Source of the DNA: Halorubrum amylolyticum
GTDB taxonomy: Archaea > Halobacteriota > Halobacteria > Halobacteriales > Haloferacaceae
Assembly (NCBI RefSeq): GCF_004114995.1
Contig: NZ_SDJP01000014.1
Coordinates: 1-64,000, forward strand
Direction: 5' to 3'
DNA length: 64,000 nucleotides
Of the stretch, positions 43,667-52,161 are shown piece by piece. Position 1 is the first letter of the stretch. Each line of letters opens with the position of its first letter. The notes beneath the pieces are model-generated. The model had not been told where the DNA came from. It did not search any database and was given only the letters and a program-made list of their open reading frames with translations. The translations under genes were made by a program, and so were the position numbers.

Positions 43667-43799
43667 CGTACTGACCGCCCCCCGTTCCGTACTGACCGCC
43701 CCCCGTTCCGTACTGACCGCCCCCCGTTCCGTACTGACCGCCCCCCGTTCCGTACTGACCGCCCCCCGTTCCGTACTGACCGCCCCCCGTTTCGTACTG
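43667..43799. repeat. 21-bp tandem repeat, six units plus part, intergenic
   Basis: Six units of CGTACTGACCGCCCCCCGTT plus one C; only the last unit varies (TTT for TTC). A partial seventh ends at 43799. The array fills most of the gap between the Trm112-like stop (43645) and the next promoter (43803). The minus strand can be read as QYGTGGG repeats, but that frame has no gene-like flank. Confidence 0.95.
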
Positions 43800-43802
43800 C
43801 AT

Positions 43803-43812
43803 CTTTTTTTAG
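43803..43812 (+). promoter_or_regulatory. TATA element of the next membrane-protein gene
   Basis: CTTTTTTTAG, centred 26-27 bases before the GTG at 43834, just beyond the last 21-bp repeat; it supports the GTG start. Confidence 0.55.
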
Positions 43813-43833
43813 TGCGAGTGCGTCGACCCGCAT

Positions 43834-44415
43834 GTGTCGACACTCTCCGTCGAACTGAACGGGGACGCCGTTCACTCGATCCGGGCGCCGGACCGGTTCG
43901 AGTCGACCGGCCCGTTCGCCGTCGCCCTCGAGAACGCGGGCCGTTCCACGCACGTCCACCTGCACTTCGACGACGACCTCGACCGGGTCGTCTCGGTGGC
44001 CGAGACGAACCATTTCGTCGAGGACGAGGCCACCAGACGCGTTCACGTCTCCGTCGGGGACGTGACGGAGCCGGCCCACGGGAAGCTGAAGATCGTCACC
44101 GGCTACGGGTCCGAGACCCAATACGTCGACCTCCGGATCGATTCGCCCGAGGACGCCACCCCCGACGAGGTCACCGTCGACGAGGCGTTCACGAAGCCGC
44201 CGGAACGCCCGCCGGAGCCCGCGCCGTCCCAGCGCGCGGCGAACGCCGTCGACCGGCTGATCGAGCGGGGCGGCGTGGCCGGGGCGATCGCCGCGTTCCT
44301 CGCGCTGGCCGCGGGGGTCGCCGTCGCGCTCGCGCTGGACAGCGCGGTCGTCTCGGTGGTCGTCGCCGTCGTCCTGACGGTGTCGCTCGGGGCGGCGCTT
44401 CTGGCGGCGTGGTGA
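43834..44415 (+). CDS. Haloarchaeal membrane protein with N-terminal soluble domain
   Basis: A 193-residue protein starting at GTG 43834. Residues 1-105 are a beta-rich domain (STLSVELNGDAVHSIRAPDR, VHLHFDDDLDRVVSVAETNH, VHVSVGDVTEPAHGKLKIVT). Two close hydrophobic segments (VAGAIAAFLALAAGVAVALA and VVSVVVAVVLTVSLGAALLA) anchor the C-terminus. The layout resembles haloarchaeal DUF7524-type proteins; function is unknown. It is preceded by the 21-bp repeat array. Confidence 0.75.
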   Translation: MSTLSVELNGDAVHSIRAPDRFESTGPFAVALENAGRSTHVHLHFDDDLDRVVSVAETNHFVEDEATRRVHVSVGDVTEPAHGKLKIVTGYGSETQYVDLRIDSPEDATPDEVTVDEAFTKPPERPPEPAPSQRAANAVDRLIERGGVAGAIAAFLALAAGVAVALALDSAVVSVVVAVVLTVSLGAALLAAW

Positions 44416-44486
44416 TGGGAACGGGCGGGAGCGGCGGCGTCTCTCTCGCCGGCGACTCCGCCAGCCGACCGTCGCGAATCCGGGCG

Positions 44487-44495
44487 CTTTTAAAC
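44487..44495 (+). promoter_or_regulatory. TATA element of the DUF1918-like gene
   Basis: CTTTTAAAC, centred about 26 bases before the ATG at 44517. Confidence 0.6.
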
Positions 44496-44516
44496 GTTCC
44501 AGCGGAAGGTTGACGC

Positions 44517-44705
44517 ATGAGCTTCGAGAAGGAAGACGAGGTCGTGCTCCACGACAAACACAGCGAGTACGACGGCGAGACGGGCACGATCACGCAGGTG
44601 ATGGAGACGATGTTCGGCGACGCGACCTACACGGTCAGCTTCGAGGACGGGCAGGAGACCGGCGTCCCCGAGGACGCCCTCGACGCCGTCGAGAGCGAGG
44701 AGTAA
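44517..44705 (+). CDS. Small SH3-like protein (DUF1918-like)
   Basis: A 62-residue acidic protein: MSFEKEDEVVLHDKHSEYDG, ETGTITQVMETMFGDATYTV and SFEDGQETGVPEDALDAVE. The pattern is a small beta-barrel of the KOW/SH3 kind, which often binds RNA, DNA or proteins. It precedes the dsRBD-fold RNA-binding gene by 21 bases on the same strand, so the two may form an operon. Confidence 0.8.
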   Translation: MSFEKEDEVVLHDKHSEYDGETGTITQVMETMFGDATYTVSFEDGQETGVPEDALDAVESEE

Positions 44706-44726
44706 CCGCCCCTTTTCCCGACCCGC

Positions 44727-45179
44727 ATGGCCAAAGTTCCCTTCCACTACGTCGACCTCCGGACGTTCGCGTACGCCACCGAGGACGAAAAGCGGGTCGC
44801 GGACGCCCTCCGGACGTTCCTCCCCGAGGACGCCGAACTGGACCGCGTCGAGAACGTCGGCCACCACGGTGACCGGATCGTCGTGCTCTCGGCTCGGATC
44901 GAGAACGCCGACGGGATGCGCCACGTCCTCGACCGGCTCTCCGGGCTCGACGAGGTCGACCGCGTGATCGACGAGTTGGACCAGCGGGTCGACGACAACT
45001 GCGCGCTGTTCCTCCGCGTCGACAAGCAGGCCGCGTTCCGCGGTGAGGTCCGCCTCGGCCCCGGGATCACCGTCCGGGCGAAGGTCGAGGCGTACCCGGC
45101 GAAGAAGGAGGCGGCCGTCGAGAACGCCCGGGAGACGCTCGGGCGGCTGGCGGACGACGGCGACGGCGAAGACCCGTGA
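44727..45179 (+). CDS. COG1325-type RNA-binding protein (exosome-linked)
   Basis: A 150-residue protein of the archaeal COG1325 family, described as having a dsRBD-like fold and linked to the RNA exosome. VPFHYVDLRTFAYATEDEKR, DRIVVLSARIENADGMRHVL, DQRVDDNCALFLRVDKQAAF and AKVEAYPAKKEAAVENARET are the family blocks. Exosome linkage is a family inference, since no exosome gene is in the window. It follows the DUF1918-like gene. Confidence 0.85.
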   Translation: MAKVPFHYVDLRTFAYATEDEKRVADALRTFLPEDAELDRVENVGHHGDRIVVLSARIENADGMRHVLDRLSGLDEVDRVIDELDQRVDDNCALFLRVDKQAAFRGEVRLGPGITVRAKVEAYPAKKEAAVENARETLGRLADDGDGEDP

Positions 45180-45223
45180 ACGCCGGCTGAGGCTTTCGAC
45201 GGGGCCTCTCCCTCCCGGTTCGA

Positions 45224-47254
45224 CTACCCGCCGTCCGAGTCCACCGACAGGAGCGTCCGCACCTCCTCGCCCGTCGGCTTCGTGACCGCGATCATCGAAC
45301 GGAGCCGCTCCCGGCCGTACTCGGGGAAGTACGGGGATTCCGTGAGTCGCACGCGCTCAGTGCCGGGGAACCGGATCGACGCGAGCCGCTCCCCGTCGGC
45401 GCGGATCGCGAGCCCGTCCGTCCCGGACCGAGGTTCGCTCGCGGGGTCCGGATCGGCGTCCGACGCCGCGTCGGGGGGCGTCACGGGCGACCCGCACACG
45501 TCGACGTCCGGGTGGAAGTGGTAGCGGACGGTGTACGTCGCGTCCGGGGCGCCGGTGACCCGGTCGATGATCCGCCAGCCCGACGGCGACCCCGAACCTT
45601 TCCCCGACGCCGTCCCCGAACCTCTCCTCGATGCCGTCCCCGAACCTTTCCCCGACGCCGTCGCCCTCGTCGCCACCGATCGCCGGTGTTCGTACGAGGG
45701 ACCGCGGAACGAGTTCCGGGCGTGGCTGGCGGCGATCCGGTCGCCCTCGTCGACCTCGACCGTGACGCTCGTGCGCTTGCCCAGCATGTAGCTGCCGCCG
45801 GTCCGGATCGGTTCGAGCCCGTCGTACTGCGCGGTGTTGTGGGCCGCCGCGCTGCGTGCGTATTGCCGGCGCGCGTTCGCCCCGTAGTCGTACACGCCGG
45901 TGTCGGCGAGCACCTGTCGACCGCCGATCCACAACAGGACGCCGAGCTGATCGTTGTGCGAGTGCGCCGGGAGGTGCGGCGGCCCCACGTCGCCGACGTC
46001 GAAGAGGAGGGTCCCGTCGCCCGCCGAGAGCGTCCGGTAGCCGGAGCCCTCGGGGTGGCGCCGCGACCGAACCGTCGGCGTCAGCGAGCAGACACGACAG
46101 TACGCCAGACAGGAGGCCGCGCGGATCGCCTCCCCGCGGACCGAGTCGTTCAGCAGGGGGATCTCCCCCGAGGGCTCGACGAGCGACGAGAGAAAGCCCA
46201 TGGCGTGTTCGGCGACCGTCCCGACCGCGATCGTCGGGAGCCCGACCGCCGACAGGAGGTCGGTCGCGGTCGCGTACCGCCGGAGGACCGTGACGTGGTA
46301 CATCGGGCTCCGCTCGAAGTGCCCGCCGTCGGCGAGGAACTGCTCGCTGCCGGCGCGCTTGAGCAGGTTCCGCCCCGACCGCACCCACCCGGTGTCGTGG
46401 TCCCGGAAGAGCACGCCCGCCGCGATCAGCGCCGCGGCGTTCTCGATCAGGTGGTTCCCCCCGATCTCGCGTTCGACGTGGTTCGCGAGGAACAGCGCGT
46501 TCCGGTAGGTCATCCGCACCAGCCGGTCGGGGACCTCGGCCTCCTCGTCGCCGTCACACCACGCGACGTAGCGGGACCAGCCGAGTATTCGAAGCGACAC
46601 CGAGTGCGGGGTCCACGACCGGCGCAGGTACGCCTCCTCGCCGATCGGGTTCGACGCGTCCCAGTCGTACGCCTGCGCTTCGAGCCGCGACCGGACGTCG
46701 TCGAGCCCGGACGACGACTCGTGACCGAGCACGAGCCGCTCGAACCCCTCGAACGAGGCGAGCTTCAGCCGCCAGAAGATCGGCTGCTCGTCGATCTCCT
46801 CGCGCTCCCAGTCGATGCGGTCGCCGAAGTCGATCGTCCGGTCGAGGAACGTGTACCGGCCGTCGGCCGCCTCGTCGGCAGCCGAGCGGTAGTCGGCGCG
46901 CTCGGTCTCGGAGAGGCTCTCCCGGAGCCGATCGAGGTTGGCGCGGATCGGGGCGGGCGAGACCGAGAGGTCGTCCGGGACGCGTCGGTCGTACCGCTCG
47001 TCGAAGTCGATCGGGAGCCGCGGGACGACGGCGTGCCGGAGCCGGCGTTCGAGGATGCCGGCGAGCTGCACCGGCTTCATGTTGGAGATCGTGTGGGCCG
47101 CGACCGACCAGTCCCCGGGGCGCCGGAGCAGCCCTCGTCCGTCGTCCGAGCCGCCGCGGTTTCGTTCCGCTCCGCCGCGCGTTTCCTCCGACTTCGCCGG
47201 CGCCTCCCCTCCGGTCTCGCGTCGCTCCGCGGGCGTTCGGAACGGGTCGCTCAT
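45224..47254 (-). CDS. Heparinase II/III-family protein
   Basis: A 676-residue protein of the polysaccharide-lyase type. Residues about 60-400 form an alpha-helical toroid (MTYRNALFLANHVEREIGGN, HLIENAAALIAAGVLF, SMSVV-free core). A beta-sandwich with PAHSHNDQLGVLLWIGGRQV, DTGVYDYGANARRQYAR and AAHNTAQYDGLEPIRTGG holds the heparinase II/III active-site His, Tyr and Asp. There is no signal peptide, so it may act on cell-internal or lipid-linked glycans. A 24-bp repeat (45591-45662) adds GSGTASGK-like units in a loop. Its ATG overlaps the glycosyltransferase stop (ATGA), so the two are coupled. The substrate is unknown. Confidence 0.87.
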   Translation of the reverse strand: MSDPFRTPAERRETGGEAPAKSEETRGGAERNRGGSDDGRGLLRRPGDWSVAAHTISNMKPVQLAGILERRLRHAVVPRLPIDFDERYDRRVPDDLSVSPAPIRANLDRLRESLSETERADYRSAADEAADGRYTFLDRTIDFGDRIDWEREEIDEQPIFWRLKLASFEGFERLVLGHESSSGLDDVRSRLEAQAYDWDASNPIGEEAYLRRSWTPHSVSLRILGWSRYVAWCDGDEEAEVPDRLVRMTYRNALFLANHVEREIGGNHLIENAAALIAAGVLFRDHDTGWVRSGRNLLKRAGSEQFLADGGHFERSPMYHVTVLRRYATATDLLSAVGLPTIAVGTVAEHAMGFLSSLVEPSGEIPLLNDSVRGEAIRAASCLAYCRVCSLTPTVRSRRHPEGSGYRTLSAGDGTLLFDVGDVGPPHLPAHSHNDQLGVLLWIGGRQVLADTGVYDYGANARRQYARSAAAHNTAQYDGLEPIRTGGSYMLGKRTSVTVEVDEGDRIAASHARNSFRGPSYEHRRSVATRATASGKGSGTASRRGSGTASGKGSGSPSGWRIIDRVTGAPDATYTVRYHFHPDVDVCGSPVTPPDAASDADPDPASEPRSGTDGLAIRADGERLASIRFPGTERVRLTESPYFPEYGRERLRSMIAVTKPTGEEVRTLLSVDSDGG
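45591..45662. repeat. 24-bp in-frame repeat, three units, in the heparinase gene
   Basis: Three units near CCCGAACCTTTCCCCGACGC plus CGTC; the first and third are identical. They encode Gly/Ser-rich octapeptides in a surface loop, so copy number can vary in frame. Confidence 0.9.
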
Positions 47255-48513
47255 CGCCCGGCCACCTCGTCGAGGACCCGGCCGAGCTCGCGAGCGACGA
47301 CCCCGCGGTCGTAGCGCTCGACCATGTGCGTCCGCCCGCTCGCGCCGAGCGCGTCCCGTCGCTCCGCGTCCGACAGGAGATCGTCGAAGGCGGTCGCGAG
47401 TCGGTCCGCGTCGTTGTCGACAAACAGGCCTCCGCCGGACTCGTCGATCAGCGCCTCGATCTCCCCGACGCCGGTGGCGACGACCGGGAGCTCGCAGGCC
47501 ATGTACTCGTACGCCTTCGTCGGCACCGCGTACTCCAGCGTGTCGTCGCGTTTCAGCGGGGCGACGCCGATCATCGCGCCGTCGAGGAGCTCCGGAATCG
47601 TCTCCCGCGGTACGAGCCCGACGAACTCGACGCGGTCGCCGAGCCCCTCCTCGGCGACAAGCCGCTCCAGCTGGTCTCGCGTGTCGCCGTCGCCGATGAT
47701 CCGGAGCGTCGCGTCCGGCGACGCGACCGACGACATGGCGCGGACGCAGGCGGCGAGATCCTGCGCGTGGCCGACGTTGCCGGCGTAGACGATCGTCGGC
47801 TCCCGGTCCGCGTCGGTCGTCGCCTCCCGGTCCGCGTCGGTCGTCGCCTCCCGGTCCGCGTCCGACGGCCGAAACGTCTCGGTGTCGACCCCGTTCGGCA
47901 GGTGGCGGACGGTCCCCTCGTCGAGACCGTACCGGTCGACGAGGTCCTCGCCGAGCACCCGGGTCGTGACGGTGACGCGGTCCGCGGTCCGGAGGACGAA
48001 CCCCTCGTACCACCGGCTCGCGCGCTCGATCGCGCCTCCCTCGTCGATGAATCCGAGCCCGACGGCGGCGTCGATCCAGAGGTCGCGGACGTCGACGATC
48101 CACGGCGTGTCCGTCAGCAGGCCGAACGGGAGCCCGGCCAGCCCCGTGAAGATCGGCGGGGAAGAGGTGACGATCGCGTCGTACTCGCGGCGGTGGACCA
48201 GCACCCAGCAGAGCGCGTGCAGCGGGAACAGGAGGTAGTAGGCCATCCGAGCGAGGAAGCCGGGGTCCTCCGAGGCCGGCTGCCACGACCAGAGCCGGTG
48301 GGCGGTGACGCCGTCGACCGTCTCCGTCGTCTCGCGCTTCCAAGATCGGTCGAACTGGCCGTGGGGGAACGCCGGCGGCGGGGCGACTACCGTGACGCCC
48401 CAGTCGCCCTCGGCGAGGTGCGAACAGGTGTCGCTCACCCGCGAGGCGTTGCCGGACCGGTCGGGCGGGTAGTGCTGGGAGACGACGACGACGCGTGGGG
48501 AATCGTCCGTCAT
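47251..48513 (-). CDS. Glycosyltransferase family 4
   Basis: A 420-residue GT-B enzyme that adds a sugar from a nucleotide donor. VVVVSQHYPPDRSGNASRVS is the N-terminal acceptor domain start. VYAGNVGHAQDLAACVRAMS marks the donor domain, and the EX7E-type motif is in LEYAVPTKAYEYMACELPVV. A 24-bp repeat adds DREATTDA units just before the donor domain (47793-47864). It is coupled by ATGA to the heparinase-like gene, and the epimerase of the same cluster lies 330 bases upstream. It probably builds a surface polysaccharide. Confidence 0.9.
   Translation of the reverse strand: MTDDSPRVVVVSQHYPPDRSGNASRVSDTCSHLAEGDWGVTVVAPPPAFPHGQFDRSWKRETTETVDGVTAHRLWSWQPASEDPGFLARMAYYLLFPLHALCWVLVHRREYDAIVTSSPPIFTGLAGLPFGLLTDTPWIVDVRDLWIDAAVGLGFIDEGGAIERASRWYEGFVLRTADRVTVTTRVLGEDLVDRYGLDEGTVRHLPNGVDTETFRPSDADREATTDADREATTDADREPTIVYAGNVGHAQDLAACVRAMSSVASPDATLRIIGDGDTRDQLERLVAEEGLGDRVEFVGLVPRETIPELLDGAMIGVAPLKRDDTLEYAVPTKAYEYMACELPVVATGVGEIEALIDESGGGLFVDNDADRLATAFDDLLSDAERRDALGASGRTHMVERYDRGVVARELGRVLDEVAGR
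47793..47864. repeat. 24-bp in-frame repeat, three units, in the glycosyltransferase gene
   Basis: Three units near GTCGTCGCCTCCCGGTCCGC plus GTCG; the first is divergent. They encode DREATTDA-like octapeptides just before the donor-binding domain. Confidence 0.85.
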
Positions 48514-48521
48514 CCGTTATC

Positions 48522-48629
48522 GGGTCGGTGAGGATCGTCGGGTCGGTGAGGATCGTCGGGTCGGTGAGGATCGTCGGGTCGGTGAGGATCGTCGGGTCGG
48601 TGAGGATCGTCGGGTCGGTGAGGATCGTC
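48522..48629. repeat. 18-bp tandem repeat, six units, intergenic
   Basis: Six units of GGGTCGGTGAGGATCGTC, all identical. The array lies just upstream of the glycosyltransferase start (48513) on its 5' side, so the promoter of that gene must lie beyond or within it. No spacers, so it is not a CRISPR array. The rest of the gap to the epimerase gene (48844) shows no gene. Confidence 0.95.
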
Positions 48630-48843
48630 GGATCGGGCGTCGTTCGGTGGGCTGTCCTCGACCGACCAGACGATCGGTCGGATTGTCGGTCGGCTTATCC
48701 GTCGGTCGGCGGCGGAGCGGAGCGAGGCGTAGATTCATGGTCGGGGCGATCGCCCGTCCCGATCGGACGCGGCGTGTCACTGTCCCGGCGTACCGCGCTC
48801 GGGGGTATTGTTACGGAGTCGCTAAGCCGGCGCGGGCGCCGCC

Positions 48844-49743
48844 CTACTCTCCTCGAGTGAGCGTGTCGAGCCCCGCCGCGAGGTCGACGGTCGGCTCGTA
48901 GCCGAGCCGGTCGCGCGCCCGCGAGATGTCCGCCTTGCTGTGTCGGACGTCGCCCTCGCGGGCGTCGGTGTGGACGATCGCCGAGTCGCTCCCGACGGCC
49001 CCCCGCACGCGCTCGGCGAGTTCGGTGATCGTCACCGACTCGCCCGTGCCGACGTTGTACCCGGACCCCACCGCGTCGGTCTCGGCCGCGAGGCGGTTCG
49101 CCCGGACCACGTCGTCGACGTGGACGAAGTCGCGGGTCTGCTCGCCGTCCCCGTGGACCGTCAGGGGGTCGCCGTTGCGCGCCTGTTTGAGGAACGCGTC
49201 GATGACTCCGGCGTAGTCGCCGCCGGTCTGGCCGGGGCCGTACACGTTGAAGTACCGGAGCGAGACCGTCTCCACGCCGTACAGCTCGTGGTACAGGCGG
49301 GCGTAGTGGTCGGCCGCGAGCTTCTGGAGCCCGTACGGCGAAGCGGGCGCGAACGTCGCCGTCTCCGGGACGGGGACGCCCTCGGGGTCGCCGTAGATCG
49401 CGGCGCTCGACGCCAAGACGACGCGCGCGTCGTGCCTCCGGGCGGCCTCCAGCACGCGCAGCGTGCCGGTCGCGTTGACGGAGTGGCTCTCCAGCGGGCG
49501 CTCCACCGAGTCGGCGACGCTCACGAGGGCGGCTTGGTGGAACACCACGTCGACCCCGGCGACCGCCTCGTCGAGGACCTCCCGGTCTCGGATGTCGCCT
49601 TCGATCGCCAGAACGTCGTCCGGCACGTCGGGCGCCGGCGCCACGTCGAGGACGCTGACCTCGGCGTCACCGCGGAGCGAGTCGACGAGCGCGCCGCCGA
49701 TGAATCCGCCGCCTCCCGTAACGAGCACGCGCTGTGCGTCCAT
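48844..49743 (-). CDS. NAD-dependent epimerase/dehydratase (UDP-glucose 4-epimerase type)
   Basis: A 299-residue short-chain dehydrogenase. VLVTGGGGFIGGALVDSL is the Rossmann motif. The catalytic set is Ser in VLASSAAIYGDP, then Tyr and Lys in SPYGLQKLAADHYARL. RYFNVYGPGQTGGDYAGVID and HGDGEQTRDFVHVDDV are UDP-hexose epimerase text. The start MDAQRVLVTGG at 49743 has a TATA-like TTTAG near 49770-49780. It sits with the glycosyltransferase and heparinase-like genes, so surface-glycan supply is inferred. It is a paralogue of 662-1579. Confidence 0.92.
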   Translation of the reverse strand: MDAQRVLVTGGGGFIGGALVDSLRGDAEVSVLDVAPAPDVPDDVLAIEGDIRDREVLDEAVAGVDVVFHQAALVSVADSVERPLESHSVNATGTLRVLEAARRHDARVVLASSAAIYGDPEGVPVPETATFAPASPYGLQKLAADHYARLYHELYGVETVSLRYFNVYGPGQTGGDYAGVIDAFLKQARNGDPLTVHGDGEQTRDFVHVDDVVRANRLAAETDAVGSGYNVGTGESVTITELAERVRGAVGSDSAIVHTDAREGDVRHSKADISRARDRLGYEPTVDLAAGLDTLTRGE

Positions 49744-50197
49744 GATGGCTCCCGGTTGGCCCGACCACGGGTTTAGTAGGCGGTGCCTTTCGGGGGCGAA
49801 GCGAGTGATCGCCGAGGTCCGAGTCGCCCAACCGATCGCGGCGAACCACGGGGCGGTCGCTCGGCGTCCAAAAGCGGGACCCGGACGTTGCAAAACACAG
49901 GTGCTGGCACACAAGCTGGTTTGCGGTTTTTGCGACCGGAGTCCCACGGTCACCTTCGCCGGCTAGCGGTATTAAGCTGCTGGAAGGTCGCGTCGTGTTC
50001 GGAAGAGGTCAAGTCGACTCGGGACCGATCGGCGTCGGAGACGACGTCGTCTGGTGAAAAGACACAGGTACGTGCCGCGAGTACGCGCCGGACGACGGGG
50101 ACCACATGGATGAATTACGGCAGTCGGAACCGGTGATCGACACGGACGGCGACGCTCGTCGGGAACGCGACCCCGGCAAGCGAGCGGAATCGGGGCG
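49744..50197. other. Intergenic stretch without a recognised gene
   Basis: A 454-base divergent gap between the epimerase and PfkB-kinase genes. Near 49770 it holds the probable epimerase promoter. Around 49910-49990 it is locally AT-richer (TTTGCGGTTTTTGCGACC and GGTATTAAGCTG). Open frames across it have no recognisable protein content. Nothing else is seen. Confidence 0.6.
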
Positions 50198-51139
50198 ATG
50201 AGCGACGGCAAACGGGACGTGTTGGTCGTCGGCGACACGACGATCGACCTCTATCCCGCGGACGGGACGACCATGGCGCCCGGGAGTCGGTTCGAGTGGC
50301 ACGTCGGCGGGACGGCGGCGAACGTCGCACGGTGGGCGGCCTCGCTCGGAGGCGAGACCGGCCTCGTAACGAACGTCGGGACCGACGCCATGGGGGATCT
50401 GGCCGCCCGGCGCCTCGCGGAGAGTCCGGTCGACACGACGCACGTGACCCGGGTCGACGCGACGTCACCGCTCACGCTGTACGTCCCGACGGAGGACGGG
50501 GAGCGCTGGAACGCCTGGATCGCGGGGAGCTGTTACGGCTTCACCCCGCCCGCCGATCCGGCGACGCTCGCGGCCTCCTCCGAGTGGGTCCACCTGGAGG
50601 GCGTCACGCTACCGGCCGAAGTGAACCGGACTGCGGTGCGACGGCTCGCCGAGGCGGCCGCGGCGGGCGGCACCCGCGTCTCGTTCGACCTGAACGGACG
50701 CGAGAGCCAGTGGTCCGCCCCCGACGCCTATCGGCGGGCGCTGCGGGACGTGCTTCGCCACTGCGACCTGATCTTCGCCGGGACGGACGACCTCGCGGTG
50801 GCAGGCGTCGATCGCACGCCGGCGGGGCTGCTCGAACTGCTTCCGTCGGACGACGCGACGACGGCGTTCGTCACGGACGGCGCGGCGGAGACGACCGCGG
50901 TAACCGTGGACGACGGTGAGATCGCCGAGCGGGCGACTGCGACTCCGCCGGCGGCCGCGGTCGCGACCACGGCCGGCGCCGGCGACGCGTTCGCCGGGGC
51001 GGTCCTCGCCGCGCGGCAAAGCGGCGTCTCGGAGCTCGGGGAGTTGGCGAGGATCGGGAACGCGGCCGGCGCGGCGGCGGTTTCGACGGTCGGTCCGTTC
51101 GACACCGACGGCTTCGGGGCGACGGGCCGTCCGTTTTGA
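50198..51139 (+). CDS. PfkB-family carbohydrate kinase
   Basis: A 313-residue sugar or nucleoside kinase. FEWHVGGTAANVARWAASLG is the N-terminal PfkB signature. The second signature TTAGAGDAFAGAVLAA, with the catalytic Asp in GAGD, is near residue 265. FDLNGRESQWS and IFAGTDDLAVAG lie in the core. The substrate (fructose-1-phosphate, 2-keto-3-deoxygluconate, ribose or other) cannot be told. No sugar-uptake genes are adjacent. Confidence 0.9.
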   Translation: MSDGKRDVLVVGDTTIDLYPADGTTMAPGSRFEWHVGGTAANVARWAASLGGETGLVTNVGTDAMGDLAARRLAESPVDTTHVTRVDATSPLTLYVPTEDGERWNAWIAGSCYGFTPPADPATLAASSEWVHLEGVTLPAEVNRTAVRRLAEAAAAGGTRVSFDLNGRESQWSAPDAYRRALRDVLRHCDLIFAGTDDLAVAGVDRTPAGLLELLPSDDATTAFVTDGAAETTAVTVDDGEIAERATATPPAAAVATTAGAGDAFAGAVLAARQSGVSELGELARIGNAAGAAAVSTVGPFDTDGFGATGRPF

Positions 51140-51211
51140 TCGGGAACCGTGAGCGAAGGAGGTCCGGAAGCGAAGCGACGAAGACCGCCGGAGTCGGTTC
51201 CCACGACCGAT

Positions 51212-51590
51212 TCACTCGACGCCGATCCGGTCGACCGCCCGCGGCAGACATCCCTCCTCCGGCTGGACGTACGAGTAGTGGTCCGCGACCAGATCGGTGA
51301 CATCGACGTCCGCGTAGCCGGCCGGCGCGCTCGCCGAGTCGGCGATCCCCCCGTGACCGACCGCGCGGGTCCGGTCCGAGGCGCGGTACACCCAGCCGAG
51401 GAGGCCGACGCCGCCCGCGACCCCGAGGAGGAGCCGGCGGCGGGTGACGAGCCCGCCGGGGGCGTCGGCGGCGCGGTCCGAGTCCGCTCCTCCCGCCGGG
51501 CCGTCCGATCTATCGGGGTCGTCCGGTCCATCGGGGTCGTCCGGTCCATCGGGATCGCCCGCAGAGGTGTCCGGTGAGATGTCGGATCAT
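51212..51590 (-). pseudogene. Tat-signal small protein with a disrupted start region
   Basis: A minus-strand frame reads SDISPDTSAGDPDGPDDPDG, then LVTRRRLLLGVAGGVGLLGW and ends PEEGCLPRAVDRIGVE at the TGA at 51212. RRRLLLGVAGG is a Tat-like signal or anchor. No ATG opens this frame: it is preceded by TGATCC, while ATG lies one base out of frame at 51590. Removing one base would give MSDISPDTS, a typical haloarchaeal start. So the 5' end looks frameshifted by a one-base insertion, or the sequence has an error there. An 18-bp repeat (51512-51547) codes the DPDGPD units. Function unknown. Confidence 0.55.
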
Positions 51591-51675
51591 CGATCTGAGC
51601 GATCAAACACCTGACGCGGCGGCGATGACGTCTCTCGATGCAACAGACTTTCCGTGTGGCACGTCTCGTGTTCGT

Positions 51676-52146
51676 ATGTCGATAGCTACTGGCGATTCTG
51701 TGACGCTGGAGTATACTGGCCGACTCGACGACGAAACGGTGTTCGACACCTCCCGGAAGTCCGTCGCCGAGGAGACCGGCCTCGCCGAGGCCCAGCCCGA
51801 CCGGGAGTACGCGCCGCTGACGGTCAAAATCGGCGACGAACAGGTCATCGAGGGGATGGAGGAGGGGCTGATCGGGCTGGAGGCCGGGGAGACGGAGACC
51901 CTGACTATCCCGCCGGAGAAGGCCTACGGCGAGCCCAGCGACGAACAGATTCAGGAGTTCGAAACCGAGGAACTCCGGGAGATGCTCGGCGGCCAGACGC
52001 CCGAGGAGGGCACCTACCTCGAGGCCCAGAACGGCAGCCAGGGCGAGGTCGTCCACGTCGACGAGGAGGTCGTCCGGGTGGACTTCAACCCTCGCCTCGC
52101 CGGCGAAACGCTGACGTTCGACGTGGAGATCGTCGACGTCAACTGA
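51676..52146 (+). CDS. FKBP-type peptidyl-prolyl cis-trans isomerase (SlyD-like)
   Basis: A 156-residue folding helper. SIATGDSVTLEYTGRLDDET opens the FKBP half, EQVIEGMEEGLIGLEAGETE and LTIPPEKAYGEPSDEQIQEF continue it. A flap or insert domain (EGTYLEAQNGSQGEVVHVDE, EEVVRVDFNPRLAGETLTF) ends in the last FKBP strand FDVEIVDVN. The insert and lack of a His-rich tail fit archaeal short-type SlyD. It speeds proline isomerisation in the cytoplasm. The start at 51676 fits homologues. Confidence 0.92.
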   Translation: MSIATGDSVTLEYTGRLDDETVFDTSRKSVAEETGLAEAQPDREYAPLTVKIGDEQVIEGMEEGLIGLEAGETETLTIPPEKAYGEPSDEQIQEFETEELREMLGGQTPEEGTYLEAQNGSQGEVVHVDEEVVRVDFNPRLAGETLTFDVEIVDVN

Positions 52147-52161
52147 ATACCGCGGGCCGCG

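Noticed and set aside
43554..43802. Minus-strand frame coding QYGTGGG repeats
   Set aside because: It is a translation of the 21-bp tandem array running into the Trm112-like gene. No start signal or flanking domain supports it.
47251..48343. Extension of the heparinase-like gene upstream to 48343
   Set aside because: The long frame runs antiparallel in phase through the glycosyltransferase gene. The Met at 47254 overlaps that gene's stop as ATGA and starts normal family sequence.
48522..48629. Possible CRISPR array
   Set aside because: Units are directly abutting with no spacers, and no cas gene is near.
49783..50136. Plus-strand frame of 117 codons in the gap before the PfkB gene
   Set aside because: Basic, low-complexity translation with no family resemblance; it overlaps the epimerase promoter region.
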